Assembly: GCA_964634465.1 (NCBI GenBank)
Contig: CAZWLY010000015.1
Coordinates: forward strand, 1-64,000
Length of the DNA stretch: 64,000 nt
Direction of reading: 5' to 3'
Origin: CAZWLY01 sp964634465
GTDB lineage: Bacteria > Desulfobacterota > Desulfarculia > G963662305
In this document: piece after piece, positions 40,155-48,172 of the stretch
How positions within the stretch are numbered: position 1 is the first letter of the stretch
Layout: every line of letters begins with the position of its first letter
Made by a program: the position numbers and the translations under genes
The notes under the pieces: model-generated
Database searches by the model: none
The model's input: only the letters and a program-made list of their open reading frames with translations
Told to the model about the DNA's origin: nothing

Positions 40155-41192
40155 TCAAAGGGCCTGGGCGGGCTCGCCTCGGGCGGCCCGGACCACCGGG
40201 CCGAGGCGATCCATGAGCCGGCCGAAGGCCTCCACCGTCAGGCTCTGGCGGCCGTCGGACAGGGCCTTGTCCGGTTCGGGATGGACCTCGATCATCACTC
40301 CGTCCGCGCCGGCCGCCGCCGCGGCCAGGGCCAGGGCCGGCACCAGCTCCCGCTTGCCGGCGGCGTGGCTGGGATCGACCACCACCGGCAGGTGGGACAG
40401 CCGTTTGATGAGCGGGACGGCCGAGATGTCCAGCGTGTTACGCGTCTCCGGCTCAAAGGTCCTGATGCCCCGCTCGCAGAGGATGACCTGGGAGTTGCCT
40501 TGGGCCAGGATGTACTCGGCCGAGAGCAAAAGCTCCTTGACCGTGGCCATCAGACCGCGCTTGAGCAGGACCGGCTTGTCCTGGGCGCCGACCGCCTCCA
40601 ACAGAGCGAAGTTCTGCATGTTGCGGGCCCCGATCTGGAGGATGTCGGCGTAGGCGGCCACCAGGTCCACGTCTTCGGCCCTGAGCACCTCGGTCACCAC
40701 CGGCAGTCCGGTCGCCTGGGACGCTTCGGCCAAATACTTCAACCCCTCCTCGCCCAGACCCCGAAAGGAGTAGGGCGAGGTTCGAGGTTTGAACGCTCCG
40801 CCGCGCAGAAAGTCGGCCCCCAGGGCGGCCACCCGCCGGGCCAGGTCGATGAGCCCGTCCCGGGATTCGACCGCGCACGGCCCGGCGATGACCGCCACCC
40901 GGCCGCCGCCGACGCTGCGGCCGTTGAGCCGGATTACGGTCTCCCGGTCGCGAAAGCTTCTCGAGACCAGTTTCCAGGAAGCGCCGAACTCCTCGATGCT
41001 CCGGACTCCCTTCAAACCCAGAATCCTCTCCCTGATCTCGGCCGCCTGACCCGGTCTCATCTCCTCGATCAGACCGATGACGACCCTGGGCGTGGAGGCG
41101 ATGATCCGCGGCTCGAAACCGCGTTCGTCCAGCGCGGCCAAGACCCGGCCGACGTCCCTTTTCCGGCAGTTCTCGTCCATCAAGATGACCAT
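40155..41192 (-). CDS. aroF: DAHP synthase, type I-beta with N-terminal ferredoxin-like regulatory domain, Trp block
   Basis: 345 residues. Residues 1-75 (MVILMDENCRKRDVGRVLAA, then IASTPRVVIGLIE and RSIEEFGASWKLVSR nearby) are the ferredoxin-like domain that gives feedback inhibition in Thermotoga-type DAHP synthases. The barrel follows from about residue 95 (VAVIAGPCAVESRDGLI, LRGGAFKPRTSPYSFRG, GARNMQNF, VVDPSHAAGKRELV). It is the last gene of trpEDCFBAG-aroF and so under the Trp leader, making it the Trp-responsive isozyme. ATG with GGAGG six bases upstream, 23 bases after trpG. Confidence 0.94.
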   Translation of the reverse strand: MVILMDENCRKRDVGRVLAALDERGFEPRIIASTPRVVIGLIEEMRPGQAAEIRERILGLKGVRSIEEFGASWKLVSRSFRDRETVIRLNGRSVGGGRVAVIAGPCAVESRDGLIDLARRVAALGADFLRGGAFKPRTSPYSFRGLGEEGLKYLAEASQATGLPVVTEVLRAEDVDLVAAYADILQIGARNMQNFALLEAVGAQDKPVLLKRGLMATVKELLLSAEYILAQGNSQVILCERGIRTFEPETRNTLDISAVPLIKRLSHLPVVVDPSHAAGKRELVPALALAAAAAGADGVMIEVHPEPDKALSDGRQSLTVEAFGRLMDRLGPVVRAARGEPAQAL

Positions 41193-41215
41193 CGTTCGCC
41201 TCCGGCAAACCGATC

Positions 41216-41818
41216 TCAGGCCGCCCGGGGGAGGCTGAGATAGCGGTCCAGAAAGTTCTTGACGAGGGACAGCCCTTGGGGCGTGGCGATGGACTCGGGG
41301 TGAAACTGGACCCCCTCCAGTTTCAGCTCGGGGGCTCGAAGCCCCATCACCTCGCCCGCCTGGGTGTAGGCCGAGACCTCCAGGGGCGGCTTGACGCTGT
41401 CTTCGGTCACGATGAGCGAGTGATACCGGGCCGCCTGGAACGGATTTCTCAGGCCGGCGTAGATGGTTCGCCCGTCGTGGAATATCCGGGACGTTTTGCC
41501 GTGGACCGGACGCCTGGCCCTGATCACCTCGGCCCCCAGCGCCTGGGCCAAGCACTGATGCCCCAAGCACACGCCCAGCATCGGAACCCGGCGCTCCGGC
41601 GGCCGGGCGATCGTTTGCTCGATGAGCCGGCGGCAGATCCCGGCCTGTTCAGGCCGGCCGGGACCGGGCGAGATGACGATCGCCTCGGGCGAGAGGTCGT
41701 CCGCTTCTTCGAGGCTGACGGCGTCGTTGCGAACGACCCGCACCTCCCGCCCCAGCAGGCCCAGCGCTTGGGCGATGTTGTAGGTGAAGGAGTCGTAGTT
41801 GTCAATAATAAGGATCAT
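41216..41818 (-). CDS. trpG: anthranilate synthase glutaminase subunit
   Basis: 200 residues, class I glutamine amidotransferase: IIDNYDSFTYNIAQALG, ISPGPGRPEQAG, the nucleophile elbow MLGVCLGHQCLAQALGA with Cys, and the catalytic His-Glu in VQFHPESIATPQG. It gives ammonia from glutamine to TrpE. Its position after trpA, six genes from trpE, is uncommon; in many bacteria it lies next to or is fused with trpE or trpD. ATG overlaps the trpA stop codon. It may also serve as PabA if a PabB exists elsewhere. Confidence 0.95.
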   Translation of the reverse strand: MILIIDNYDSFTYNIAQALGLLGREVRVVRNDAVSLEEADDLSPEAIVISPGPGRPEQAGICRRLIEQTIARPPERRVPMLGVCLGHQCLAQALGAEVIRARRPVHGKTSRIFHDGRTIYAGLRNPFQAARYHSLIVTEDSVKPPLEVSAYTQAGEVMGLRAPELKLEGVQFHPESIATPQGLSLVKNFLDRYLSLPRAA

Positions 41819-42684
41819 GGTCCGTCCTCCGTGGCGTTCCCATCGATTCGGTCGGCCGCCTCGTCTGGTCGGCCGTCGGGCCCGGCGTTTTTCAGCGCGG
41901 CCTTGAGGTCCGCGGCCAGTTTGAAGACGGCCTCCAGTCCGACCCGGTCCCTGACCTGGGTCTGGACGGCCCGGACGAGGGCGGAGCCGACGACCACCCC
42001 GTCGGCCGCCTTGGCCAACGCTCGGGCCTGCTCGGGGGCGGCGATGCCGAAGCCGACCGCCACCGGGACCGGAGATCTTTCCCTGACCCGCCGGATGTCG
42101 GCCAACAACGGCTCGGACACGGAAAACTCGGCCCCGGTTACCCCGGTCAGGGAGACGTAGTAGACGAAGCCCCGGCTGGCGGCCAGAATTCGTTCGAGGC
42201 GCTGGGGTGTGGTGGTCGGGGCGACCATGAAGATCGCGTCCAGGCCATGTTTCTCGGCCGCGAGCAGCCACTCGTCGGCCTCTTCGGGCGGCAGATCGGG
42301 GATGATCGCCCCGGCCGCCCCGGCCCCAGCCGCCCGGCGGGCGAACTCGGCCGGCCCCAGGTTCAAGGCCGGGTTGTAGTAGGTCATCACCACCACCGGG
42401 CTGGTCAACCGCGCCGCGGCCCCGGCGATGAGCTCGAAGGTTTTTTCCGGGGTGAGGCCCGCCTCCAGGGCTTGACGAGCCGCCGCCTGGATGACCGGTC
42501 CGTCGGCCAGGGGATCGGAGAATGGCAGGCCGACCTCGATCACGTCGGCCCCGCAGGCCTCGAGGCCGATCAGGATATCGACGAAAGTTTCCGGATCGGG
42601 GAAGCCGGCGGTCATGTAGGGAATGAAGGCCGCCGATCCGGCCGCTTCGGCCTGGGCGAAGGCTCGGGCCAGGGGCGAGGTCAT
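41815..42684 (-). CDS. trpA: tryptophan synthase alpha subunit
   Basis: 289 residues, TIM barrel splitting indole-3-glycerol phosphate. Visible are IPYMTAGFPDPETFVDIL, DVIEVGLPFSDPLADGPVIQ with the catalytic acids, VMTYYNPALNLG, IIPDLPPEEADEW and YYVSLTGVTGA. Overlaps trpB by four bases upstream and trpG by four downstream. The C-terminal 20 residues are a polar tail. Confidence 0.96.
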   Translation of the reverse strand: MTSPLARAFAQAEAAGSAAFIPYMTAGFPDPETFVDILIGLEACGADVIEVGLPFSDPLADGPVIQAAARQALEAGLTPEKTFELIAGAAARLTSPVVVMTYYNPALNLGPAEFARRAAGAGAAGAIIPDLPPEEADEWLLAAEKHGLDAIFMVAPTTTPQRLERILAASRGFVYYVSLTGVTGAEFSVSEPLLADIRRVRERSPVPVAVGFGIAAPEQARALAKAADGVVVGSALVRAVQTQVRDRVGLEAVFKLAADLKAALKNAGPDGRPDEAADRIDGNATEDGP

Positions 42685-43910
42685 GGCTCCACCCCCAGGG
42701 CCTCGGCCGCTTGGCCGACGTCCTTGTCCCCCCGGCCGGAGAGGCAGACGACGATCAGCGACTCCTTTGGTCGTTTCGGGGCCAGGCGGACGACGTGGGC
42801 CAGGGCGTGGGCGCTCTCCAGGGCGGGCAGGATGCCCTCCGTCTCGGCCAGAAGCTTGAAGGCCTGAAGGGCCTCGGCGTCGTCGGCCGTTACGTAGCGG
42901 ACCCGGCGGAGGTCTTTGAGGTATCCGTGCTCCGGTCCGACGCCCGGATAGTCCAGGCCGGCGGCGATGGAGTGGGCCTCGACGATCTGACCGTGCTCGT
43001 CCTGGAGGACGTAGCTCAGCGAGCCGTGGAGCACGCCGGGGCGGCCGGCACTCAGGCTGGCCGCGTGGCGGCCAGTATCCAACCCCTGGCCGGCCGCCTC
43101 GACGCCGATCAGCTCGACCGGGTCGTCGAGGAAGGGGAAAAACAGGCCGAGGGCGTTGCTGCCGGCCCCGACGCAGGCCACCAGCGTGTCCGGCAGCCGC
43201 CCCGCCAGGTCGAGTATCTGCCGCCGGGTCTCGCGGCCGATGATCGACTGGAAGTCCCGGACCATCACCGGGTAGGGGTGGGGGCCGACAACCGAGCCGA
43301 TGATGTAGTGGCTCTCACCGACGTTGGTCACCCAGTCGCGGAGGGCCTCGTTGACCGCGTCCTTGAGCGAGCGGCCGCCGGAATCGACCGCTCGGACCTC
43401 GGCTCCCAGAAGCCGCATCCGGGTCACGTTGAGGGCCTGACGCTCCATGTCCAGGCGACCCATGTAGACTACGCATTCCAGGCCCAGGAGCGCGGCGGCC
43501 GTGGCCGAGGCCACGCCGTGCTGTCCGGCCCCGGTCTCGGCGATGATCCGCCGTTTGCCCATCCGCCGGGCCAGGAGGGCCTGGCCCAGCGAATTGTTGA
43601 TCTTGTGCGCCCCGGTGTGGGCCAGGTCTTCCCGCTTGAGGAGTATCCGGGCCCCCTTCAGGCCGGTGCTCAGCCGGCGGGCCTCGTAGAGCGGCGTCTC
43701 CCGGCCGACGTAGTCTTTGAGCAGGCCGGCCAGTTGGGACTGGAAGGCCCGATCCCGCCGGGCCGCCCGATGAGCCGCCTCCAGCTCGGCCAGGGCCGGC
43801 ATCAGAGTCTCGGGAACGAACCGGCCGCCGAAGGGGCCGAAGCGCCCCCTTTCGTCGGGCAGGTCAGCCCACGGCCTTGGCGCGATGGATGAAGCGAGCG
43901 AGTTTTTCAT
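42681..43910 (-). CDS. trpB: tryptophan synthase beta subunit
   Basis: 409 residues, PLP enzyme joining indole and serine. FGPFGGRFVPETLMPAL opens the conserved part, the PLP Lys is in HTGAHKINNSLGQALL, and AGQHGVASATAAALLG and CVGAGSNALGLFFPF are further signatures. The start overlaps the trpF end by 47 bases; the ATG has AAGGATC directly upstream and the conserved part begins at residue 24, so a start inside the non-overlapping region is not excluded but lacks a good codon. Confidence 0.96.
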   Translation of the reverse strand: MKNSLASSIAPRPWADLPDERGRFGPFGGRFVPETLMPALAELEAAHRAARRDRAFQSQLAGLLKDYVGRETPLYEARRLSTGLKGARILLKREDLAHTGAHKINNSLGQALLARRMGKRRIIAETGAGQHGVASATAAALLGLECVVYMGRLDMERQALNVTRMRLLGAEVRAVDSGGRSLKDAVNEALRDWVTNVGESHYIIGSVVGPHPYPVMVRDFQSIIGRETRRQILDLAGRLPDTLVACVGAGSNALGLFFPFLDDPVELIGVEAAGQGLDTGRHAASLSAGRPGVLHGSLSYVLQDEHGQIVEAHSIAAGLDYPGVGPEHGYLKDLRRVRYVTADDAEALQAFKLLAETEGILPALESAHALAHVVRLAPKRPKESLIVVCLSGRGDKDVGQAAEALGVEP

Positions 43911-44472
43911 GATCCTTTCTCCCGGCTTCGGCCTCCACGCCGCTGTTGACGTCCACGGCGAAGGGCCGAACCGTTTTTATGGCTCGGGTTACGTTGTCGG
44001 GGTTAAGCCCCCCGGCCAAAATGATCGGTCGTCGCCGGGCCGGTCCGACGGCCAGGTTCCAGTCGAAACTTTGGCCCAGACCGCCCCGGCCGTCCGGCGA
44101 GAGAGCGTCGAGGAGGAGGGTCGCCTCGGGGAAGGCCCGGACGTCGGGCTCGCTTCCCGGTCCCACCCGGACGGCCTTGATCGCCCGGCGGCCGAAGCGG
44201 GCCGCGTAGGCCTCGTCCTCGTCACCGTGGAGCTGGATGAGGTCCAGGCCGCAGTAATCCCGGATCGCCTCGACCTTATCGAGCGGCTCGTTGACGAAAA
44301 CGCCGACGGTCTGAACCAGCGGCGGCAGGCGGCGGATGACGGCCCGAGCCTCATCCGGCGTCACCCGCCGCGGGCTGGGAGCGAAGACGAAGCCCAGGGC
44401 GTCGGCCCCCAGCTCGGCCGCGACCAGGGCGTCGGTCGGGTTGGTCAAGCCGCAGATTTTGATCCGAACCAC
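43864..44472 (-). CDS. trpF: phosphoribosylanthranilate isomerase
   Basis: 202 residues: KICGLTNPTDALVAAELGAD, GFVFAPSPRRV, the catalytic Cys in KICG, VGVFVNEPL, DLIQLHGDED and ILAGGLNPDNV with a following VDVNSGVE. Converts N-(phosphoribosyl)anthranilate to CdRP. GTG start four bases after the trpC stop codon. Confidence 0.95.
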   Translation of the reverse strand: MVRIKICGLTNPTDALVAAELGADALGFVFAPSPRRVTPDEARAVIRRLPPLVQTVGVFVNEPLDKVEAIRDYCGLDLIQLHGDEDEAYAARFGRRAIKAVRVGPGSEPDVRAFPEATLLLDALSPDGRGGLGQSFDWNLAVGPARRRPIILAGGLNPDNVTRAIKTVRPFAVDVNSGVEAEAGRKDHEKLARFIHRAKAVG

Positions 44473-44475
44473 GGT

Positions 44476-45267
44476 CTAGTCCTCCGCCCCGCAGAGCCGG
44501 GCCAGTTTCCGGCCCGGATCGCCGGCCCGCATCAGGGCCGTGCCGACGAGAAAGGCGTCCAGTCCGGCCGCCTCCAGCTCGATTACGTCCCCTCGATTAC
44601 CGATGCCGCTCTCGGCGACGACCAGAACGTCGGCCGGAATGAGCGGTCTGAGTTCCAGGCAGGTCTCAAGCGAGACCTTCAAGGTGGCCAGGTCGCGGTT
44701 GTTGATCCCGACCAGGGGCGGTCTGAGCTCCAGCACCGGCCCCAGCTCCCTGCGGCGGTGGACCTCGATCAGCGGGGTCAGGCCCAACTCCAGCGATTCC
44801 AGGAACAACTCCTCCAGTTGGGCGGCGCTCAAGGCGGCGGCGATCAAGAGCACCGCGTCGGCCCCGGCCAGCTTGGCCTGGTAGAGCTGGACGGGGTCGA
44901 GGATGAAATCCTTGCGAAGAACTGGCAGGTTGGACGCCCGGCGGGCTTCGGTCAGATCGTCCATCGAGCCGTTGAAAAAGGGGCCGTCGGTCAGAACCGA
45001 CAAGGCCGCCGCGCCGCCGGCCTGGTAGTCCCCGACCAGGGCGGTGAGGTCGATCTCGTCCCTTATTCGCCCGGCCGAGGGCGAGGCCTTCTTGACCTCG
45101 GCGATGATCGGGGTGTGAGGACAGCCCTTCAGCGCCGCCGCCAGGTCGCGGCCGGCCTCTCGGGCCAAGGCGCGACGCCTCCAATCCCGCCTCGCCGCCC
45201 GTCGTTTCAACTCCTCGACCTCCCGTCGTTTGACCTCGAGGATGGAGTTCAGCACCGTCCCGGTCAT
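44476..45267 (-). CDS. trpC: indole-3-glycerol phosphate synthase
   Basis: 263 residues, TIM barrel: IIAEVKKASPSAGRI (catalytic Glu/Lys), LSVLTDGPFFNGSMDDL, VLRKDFILDPVQLYQAKLAG, LVGINNRDLATLKV and VVAESGIGNRGDV. It is not fused with TrpF, unlike in E. coli. Four bases separate it from trpD upstream. Confidence 0.96.
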   Translation of the reverse strand: MTGTVLNSILEVKRREVEELKRRAARRDWRRRALAREAGRDLAAALKGCPHTPIIAEVKKASPSAGRIRDEIDLTALVGDYQAGGAAALSVLTDGPFFNGSMDDLTEARRASNLPVLRKDFILDPVQLYQAKLAGADAVLLIAAALSAAQLEELFLESLELGLTPLIEVHRRRELGPVLELRPPLVGINNRDLATLKVSLETCLELRPLIPADVLVVAESGIGNRGDVIELEAAGLDAFLVGTALMRAGDPGRKLARLCGAED

Positions 45268-45270
45268 GGT

Positions 45271-46323
45271 TCAGGCCGCCTCGTTTTCAGGGGTCGCGCC
45301 CGGTTCCCAGCCGAGGGCGATCAGTTCGTCGAGCTTGGCCTGGGCCCGGCCTGAGTCGATCGCCTCGGCGGCCAGCTCGACCCCCTCGGCAAAGGTCTTG
45401 GCCCGGCCGGCGGCGACGAGGGCGGCGGCGGCGTTCAAGAGGACGACGTCCCGGACGGCTCCCTTCCGGCCCTGGAGCACTTCCCGGATCAGGGTCGCGT
45501 TTTGGACCGCGTCGCCGCCGGCAATGTCCTCCAACCGGCCCCGCTTCAGCCCCGCCTCCTCCGGGGTGAGGATGAAGGTCTCCAGCCGGCCCGCCTGGAG
45601 GCGGGTGATCTTGGTCGGGCTGGCGATGCTGATCTCGTCCAGACCGTCGAGGCCGTGGACGACGAAGGCGCTTCTTGCACCCAGCCGGGCCAGGACCGCG
45701 GCCAGGGTCTCGGTCAGATCGGGGCGGTAGACGCCGAGGACCTGAATGGCCGCCCCGGCCGGGTTGGCCAGCGGTCCCAAAAGGTTGAAAATCGTCCGGA
45801 GGCCGATCTCCCGCCTGGGGCCGGCGACACGGCCCATGGCCGGATGCCAGAGCGGGGCGAACAAGAAGCCGATCCCGATCCGCTCGATGCATTCGGCCGC
45901 CCGGGCCGGCGCCAGCTCCAGCTCGACCCCCAGCGCCTCCAGAACGTCGGCGCTGCCGCAGCTACTGGAGACGGCTCGGTTGCCGTGCTTGGCCACCCTG
46001 AGCCCGGCCCCGGCGGCGACGAAGGCGGCGGCGGTGGAGACGTTGAAGGTTCTGGCGCCGTCGCCGCCGGTGCCGCAAGTGTCGATGAGGTCCCGGCCGA
46101 ACTCCACCTCGCCGGGGAGCACGGCCCGGCTCCGGGCCCTCAAGACCTTGGCCGCGCCGGCGATCTCGGCCGCCGTCTCCCCCTTCATCCTCAACCCGAC
46201 CAGAAGCGCCCCGATCTGGGCCGGCGTGGCCCGGCCGTCGGCGATGCGTTCCATCACCCCGGCCATCTCGACTTCGGACAGGTCTCGACCAGCGACCGCC
46301 TTGGCTATGGCGTCCTGAATCAT
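45271..46323 (-). CDS. trpD: anthranilate phosphoribosyltransferase
   Basis: 350 residues with the four-helix N-terminal domain and the PRPP-binding DTCGTGGDGARTFNVSTAAA, KHGNRAVSSSCGSADVLEALG and FLFAPLWHPAMGRV signatures. Not fused to TrpG. The start overlaps the trpE stop codon (ATGA) and has GGAGGAAAA upstream. Confidence 0.96.
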   Translation of the reverse strand: MIQDAIAKAVAGRDLSEVEMAGVMERIADGRATPAQIGALLVGLRMKGETAAEIAGAAKVLRARSRAVLPGEVEFGRDLIDTCGTGGDGARTFNVSTAAAFVAAGAGLRVAKHGNRAVSSSCGSADVLEALGVELELAPARAAECIERIGIGFLFAPLWHPAMGRVAGPRREIGLRTIFNLLGPLANPAGAAIQVLGVYRPDLTETLAAVLARLGARSAFVVHGLDGLDEISIASPTKITRLQAGRLETFILTPEEAGLKRGRLEDIAGGDAVQNATLIREVLQGRKGAVRDVVLLNAAAALVAAGRAKTFAEGVELAAEAIDSGRAQAKLDELIALGWEPGATPENEAA

Positions 46324-47708
46324 TTTTCCTCCCCGGCCGCCGCTTTCAACACGGCCAAGCTTTGGGCGGCCTTGTGATGTATCTCCAGATACTCCATCTC
46401 CGGATCGGAGTCGGCGACGATGCCCGCTCCGGCCGGGACGACGAAGCGCTCGCCCTGGAAGACGATCATCCTGATGGCGATGCAGGTGTCCATCCGGCCG
46501 TCCGGACCGAAGTAGCCGACCGCGCCGCTGTAGAGACCGCGGGGCGAGACCTCCAACTCGTCGATGATCTCCATCGCCCTGACCTTGGGCGCGCCGGAGA
46601 CGGTCCCGGCCGGGAAGCCGGCCACGAAGGCGTTCACCGCGTCGGCGTCTTCCCGGAGTCGGCCTTCCACCTGGGAGACCAGATGCATGACGTGGCTGAA
46701 GCGCTCGACGGCCATGAACGGCGCCACCGTGACCGTGCCGTAGCGGCAGACCCGGCCGGCGTCGTTGCGGGCCAGATCGACCAGCATGACGTGCTCGGCC
46801 CGCTCCTTCTCCGAGCCGATGAGTTCCCGCTCCAAGGCCCGGTCCTCTTCGATCCGCTCGGAGCGGCCGCGGGTGCCGGCGATGGGGCGCAGGAGAACCC
46901 TCCCGTCCCGCACCTTGACCAGCGTCTCCGGCGAAGCGCCGACGACCTTGAGATCGCCGAAGTCGAGAAAGAACATGTAGGGCGAAGGGCTCTTGACCCT
47001 CAGCCGGCGGTAGAGACCGAAGGGCGCCGCCCCGGTGCGACCCTGGAAGCGATCGGCGATCACCACCTGGAAGATGTCGCCGGCCCGGATGTACTCCTTG
47101 GCCCGCTCGACTGCGGCCAGATAGCGCCTTTTGGGCGGCGGGCTGATCTCCAGGCCGGCCGCCGCCGGCTCCGGCTTGAGGGGCGAGCCGAGGCCGAGTT
47201 CCATGTCAGCGATCTTTCGACGGCAGGAGTCTTCGTCCCTGTCGAGGGTGACCAGGGTCATGAGGCGGCGCAGGTTGTCGAAGACGACGAAGCGGGACGG
47301 AAAGACGAGTCGGGCCGTGGGCGTCTTGGAGTCGGCCGGCGGGGCCAGTCGCTCGATCAGACGGACGGCGTCGTAACCGATGTAACCCATCAACGAGCCC
47401 ACCGCGGGCAGATCGGGCAGGTCGGAGCAGGTCATGACGTTCAACAGGGAGCGGATCAGATCGAAGAAGTCTCCGGCCGGCCGGGAAGTTCGGCCGCCGC
47501 CGTCCTCAAGGACGACCTCGCCCGGTCGGAGGGTGAGCGAAGCCAGCGGGTCATAGGCCAGGATCGAGTAACGCCCGACCCGCTCGTGGGCCTCGGCGCT
47601 CTCCAGAAGAATCGAGTCGGGTCTCTCGTCGCACAGCTTCAGGTAGGCCGACACCGGCGTCTCCACGTCGGCCAGCCTTTCCTTGATCGCCGCCTTGAGT
47701 TCGGGCAT
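46320..47708 (-). CDS. trpE: anthranilate synthase component I
   Basis: 462 residues. The N-terminal LLESAE is the tryptophan feedback motif of TrpE; the chorismate-binding part has IQVVIADRF-like segment FQVVIADRFQ, SPSPYMFFLDFGD, PIAGTRGRSERIEED and AGFPAGTVSGAPKVRAME, followed by YSGAVGYFGPDG. It makes anthranilate with TrpG. The ATG at 47708 has GGAGG upstream; a TTG four codons earlier lies on the ribosome-binding site. First structural gene behind trpL and its attenuator. Confidence 0.96.
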   Translation of the reverse strand: MPELKAAIKERLADVETPVSAYLKLCDERPDSILLESAEAHERVGRYSILAYDPLASLTLRPGEVVLEDGGGRTSRPAGDFFDLIRSLLNVMTCSDLPDLPAVGSLMGYIGYDAVRLIERLAPPADSKTPTARLVFPSRFVVFDNLRRLMTLVTLDRDEDSCRRKIADMELGLGSPLKPEPAAAGLEISPPPKRRYLAAVERAKEYIRAGDIFQVVIADRFQGRTGAAPFGLYRRLRVKSPSPYMFFLDFGDLKVVGASPETLVKVRDGRVLLRPIAGTRGRSERIEEDRALERELIGSEKERAEHVMLVDLARNDAGRVCRYGTVTVAPFMAVERFSHVMHLVSQVEGRLREDADAVNAFVAGFPAGTVSGAPKVRAMEIIDELEVSPRGLYSGAVGYFGPDGRMDTCIAIRMIVFQGERFVVPAGAGIVADSDPEMEYLEIHHKAAQSLAVLKAAAGEEK

Positions 47709-47717
47709 CCGCTCCTC

Positions 47718-47755
47718 CAAAAGTAAAGGCCCACCGCCTTTTCGACGGTGGGCCT
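47718..47755 (-). terminator. trp attenuator terminator (arms 3:4)
   Basis: On the minus strand AGGCCCACCG (47746-47755) pairs perfectly with CGGTGGGCCT (47727-47736), followed by TTACTTTT, ending about ten bases before the trpE ATG. Confidence 0.9.
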
Positions 47756-47814
47756 CGGCTCGGTTCGGCTCGGTTCAGTCGATCATACCCCAGTCCCCAC
47801 CGTCGCCTCGACGG
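47743..47814 (-). promoter_or_regulatory. trp attenuator arms 1, 2 and 3 (protector and antiterminator)
   Basis: Arm 1 CCGTCG (47809-47814) pairs with arm 2 CGACGG (47800-47805). Arm 2 extended, CGACGGTGGG (47796-47805), is perfectly complementary over ten bases to arm 3 CCCACCGTCG (47743-47752). Arm 1 overlaps the codons right after the last Trp codon, and the leader stop codon lies just after arm 2. The geometry is therefore that of the E. coli trp attenuator: stalling covers arm 1 and frees 2:3, while a ribosome at the stop codon covers part of arm 2 and permits 3:4. Confidence 0.85.
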
Positions 47815-47905
47815 GCCACCGCCAGGCTCCGGACCACCAGAGTTCGTCCCAAGCCGCCGAAGGCAGCGGGCGACGAAGCAGGGATTGGGAGAGGAAGGTT
47901 TCCAT
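47783..47905 (-). CDS. trpL: trp leader peptide with five Trp codons
   Basis: A 40-residue frame whose middle reads AWDELWWSGAWRWPVE: Trp19, 23, 24, 28 and 30. The last Trp codon is next to attenuator arm 1. No Shine-Dalgarno sequence is present (the ATG follows AAAACAAACC), but the predicted promoter puts the transcript start within a few bases of the ATG, so it is probably translated as a leaderless or nearly leaderless mRNA, as reported for trpL of some rhizobia. It precedes trpEDCFBAG-aroF2. Confidence 0.9.
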   Translation of the reverse strand: METFLSQSLLRRPLPSAAWDELWWSGAWRWPVEATVGTGV

Positions 47906-47914
47906 GGTTTGTTT

Positions 47915-47943
47915 TTTTTAAATACATTTTTTGGCGGTGTCAA
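47915..47943 (-). promoter_or_regulatory. promoter of trpL and the trp operon
   Basis: TTGACA (47938-47943) with 17-base spacing to TAAAAA (47915-47920). The -10 ends nine bases before the trpL ATG, predicting a start at or within a few bases of it. The region is AT-rich against a GC-rich background. Confidence 0.7.
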
Positions 47944-48172
47944 CCCAAAAATTCGGGTCGGGCTCGCCGGACGGCCCTCGGATCGCTCCTTGCCTCGGCC
48001 CGGCGCCATGGCGGTTGTCGAGGCGAATCCGGCGCCGGTGTCCGGCGGGGGTGGAAAAGTTATTTCCTTTCGTTTTGTTGGCCGGTATTATTTGACCGTC
48101 CAGTCTCGGCAAGACCCAAAGGATGAAGGCGGGCACTGCCCTTTTGCCGAGCTGAAGAACAAGGAGCGCCTC

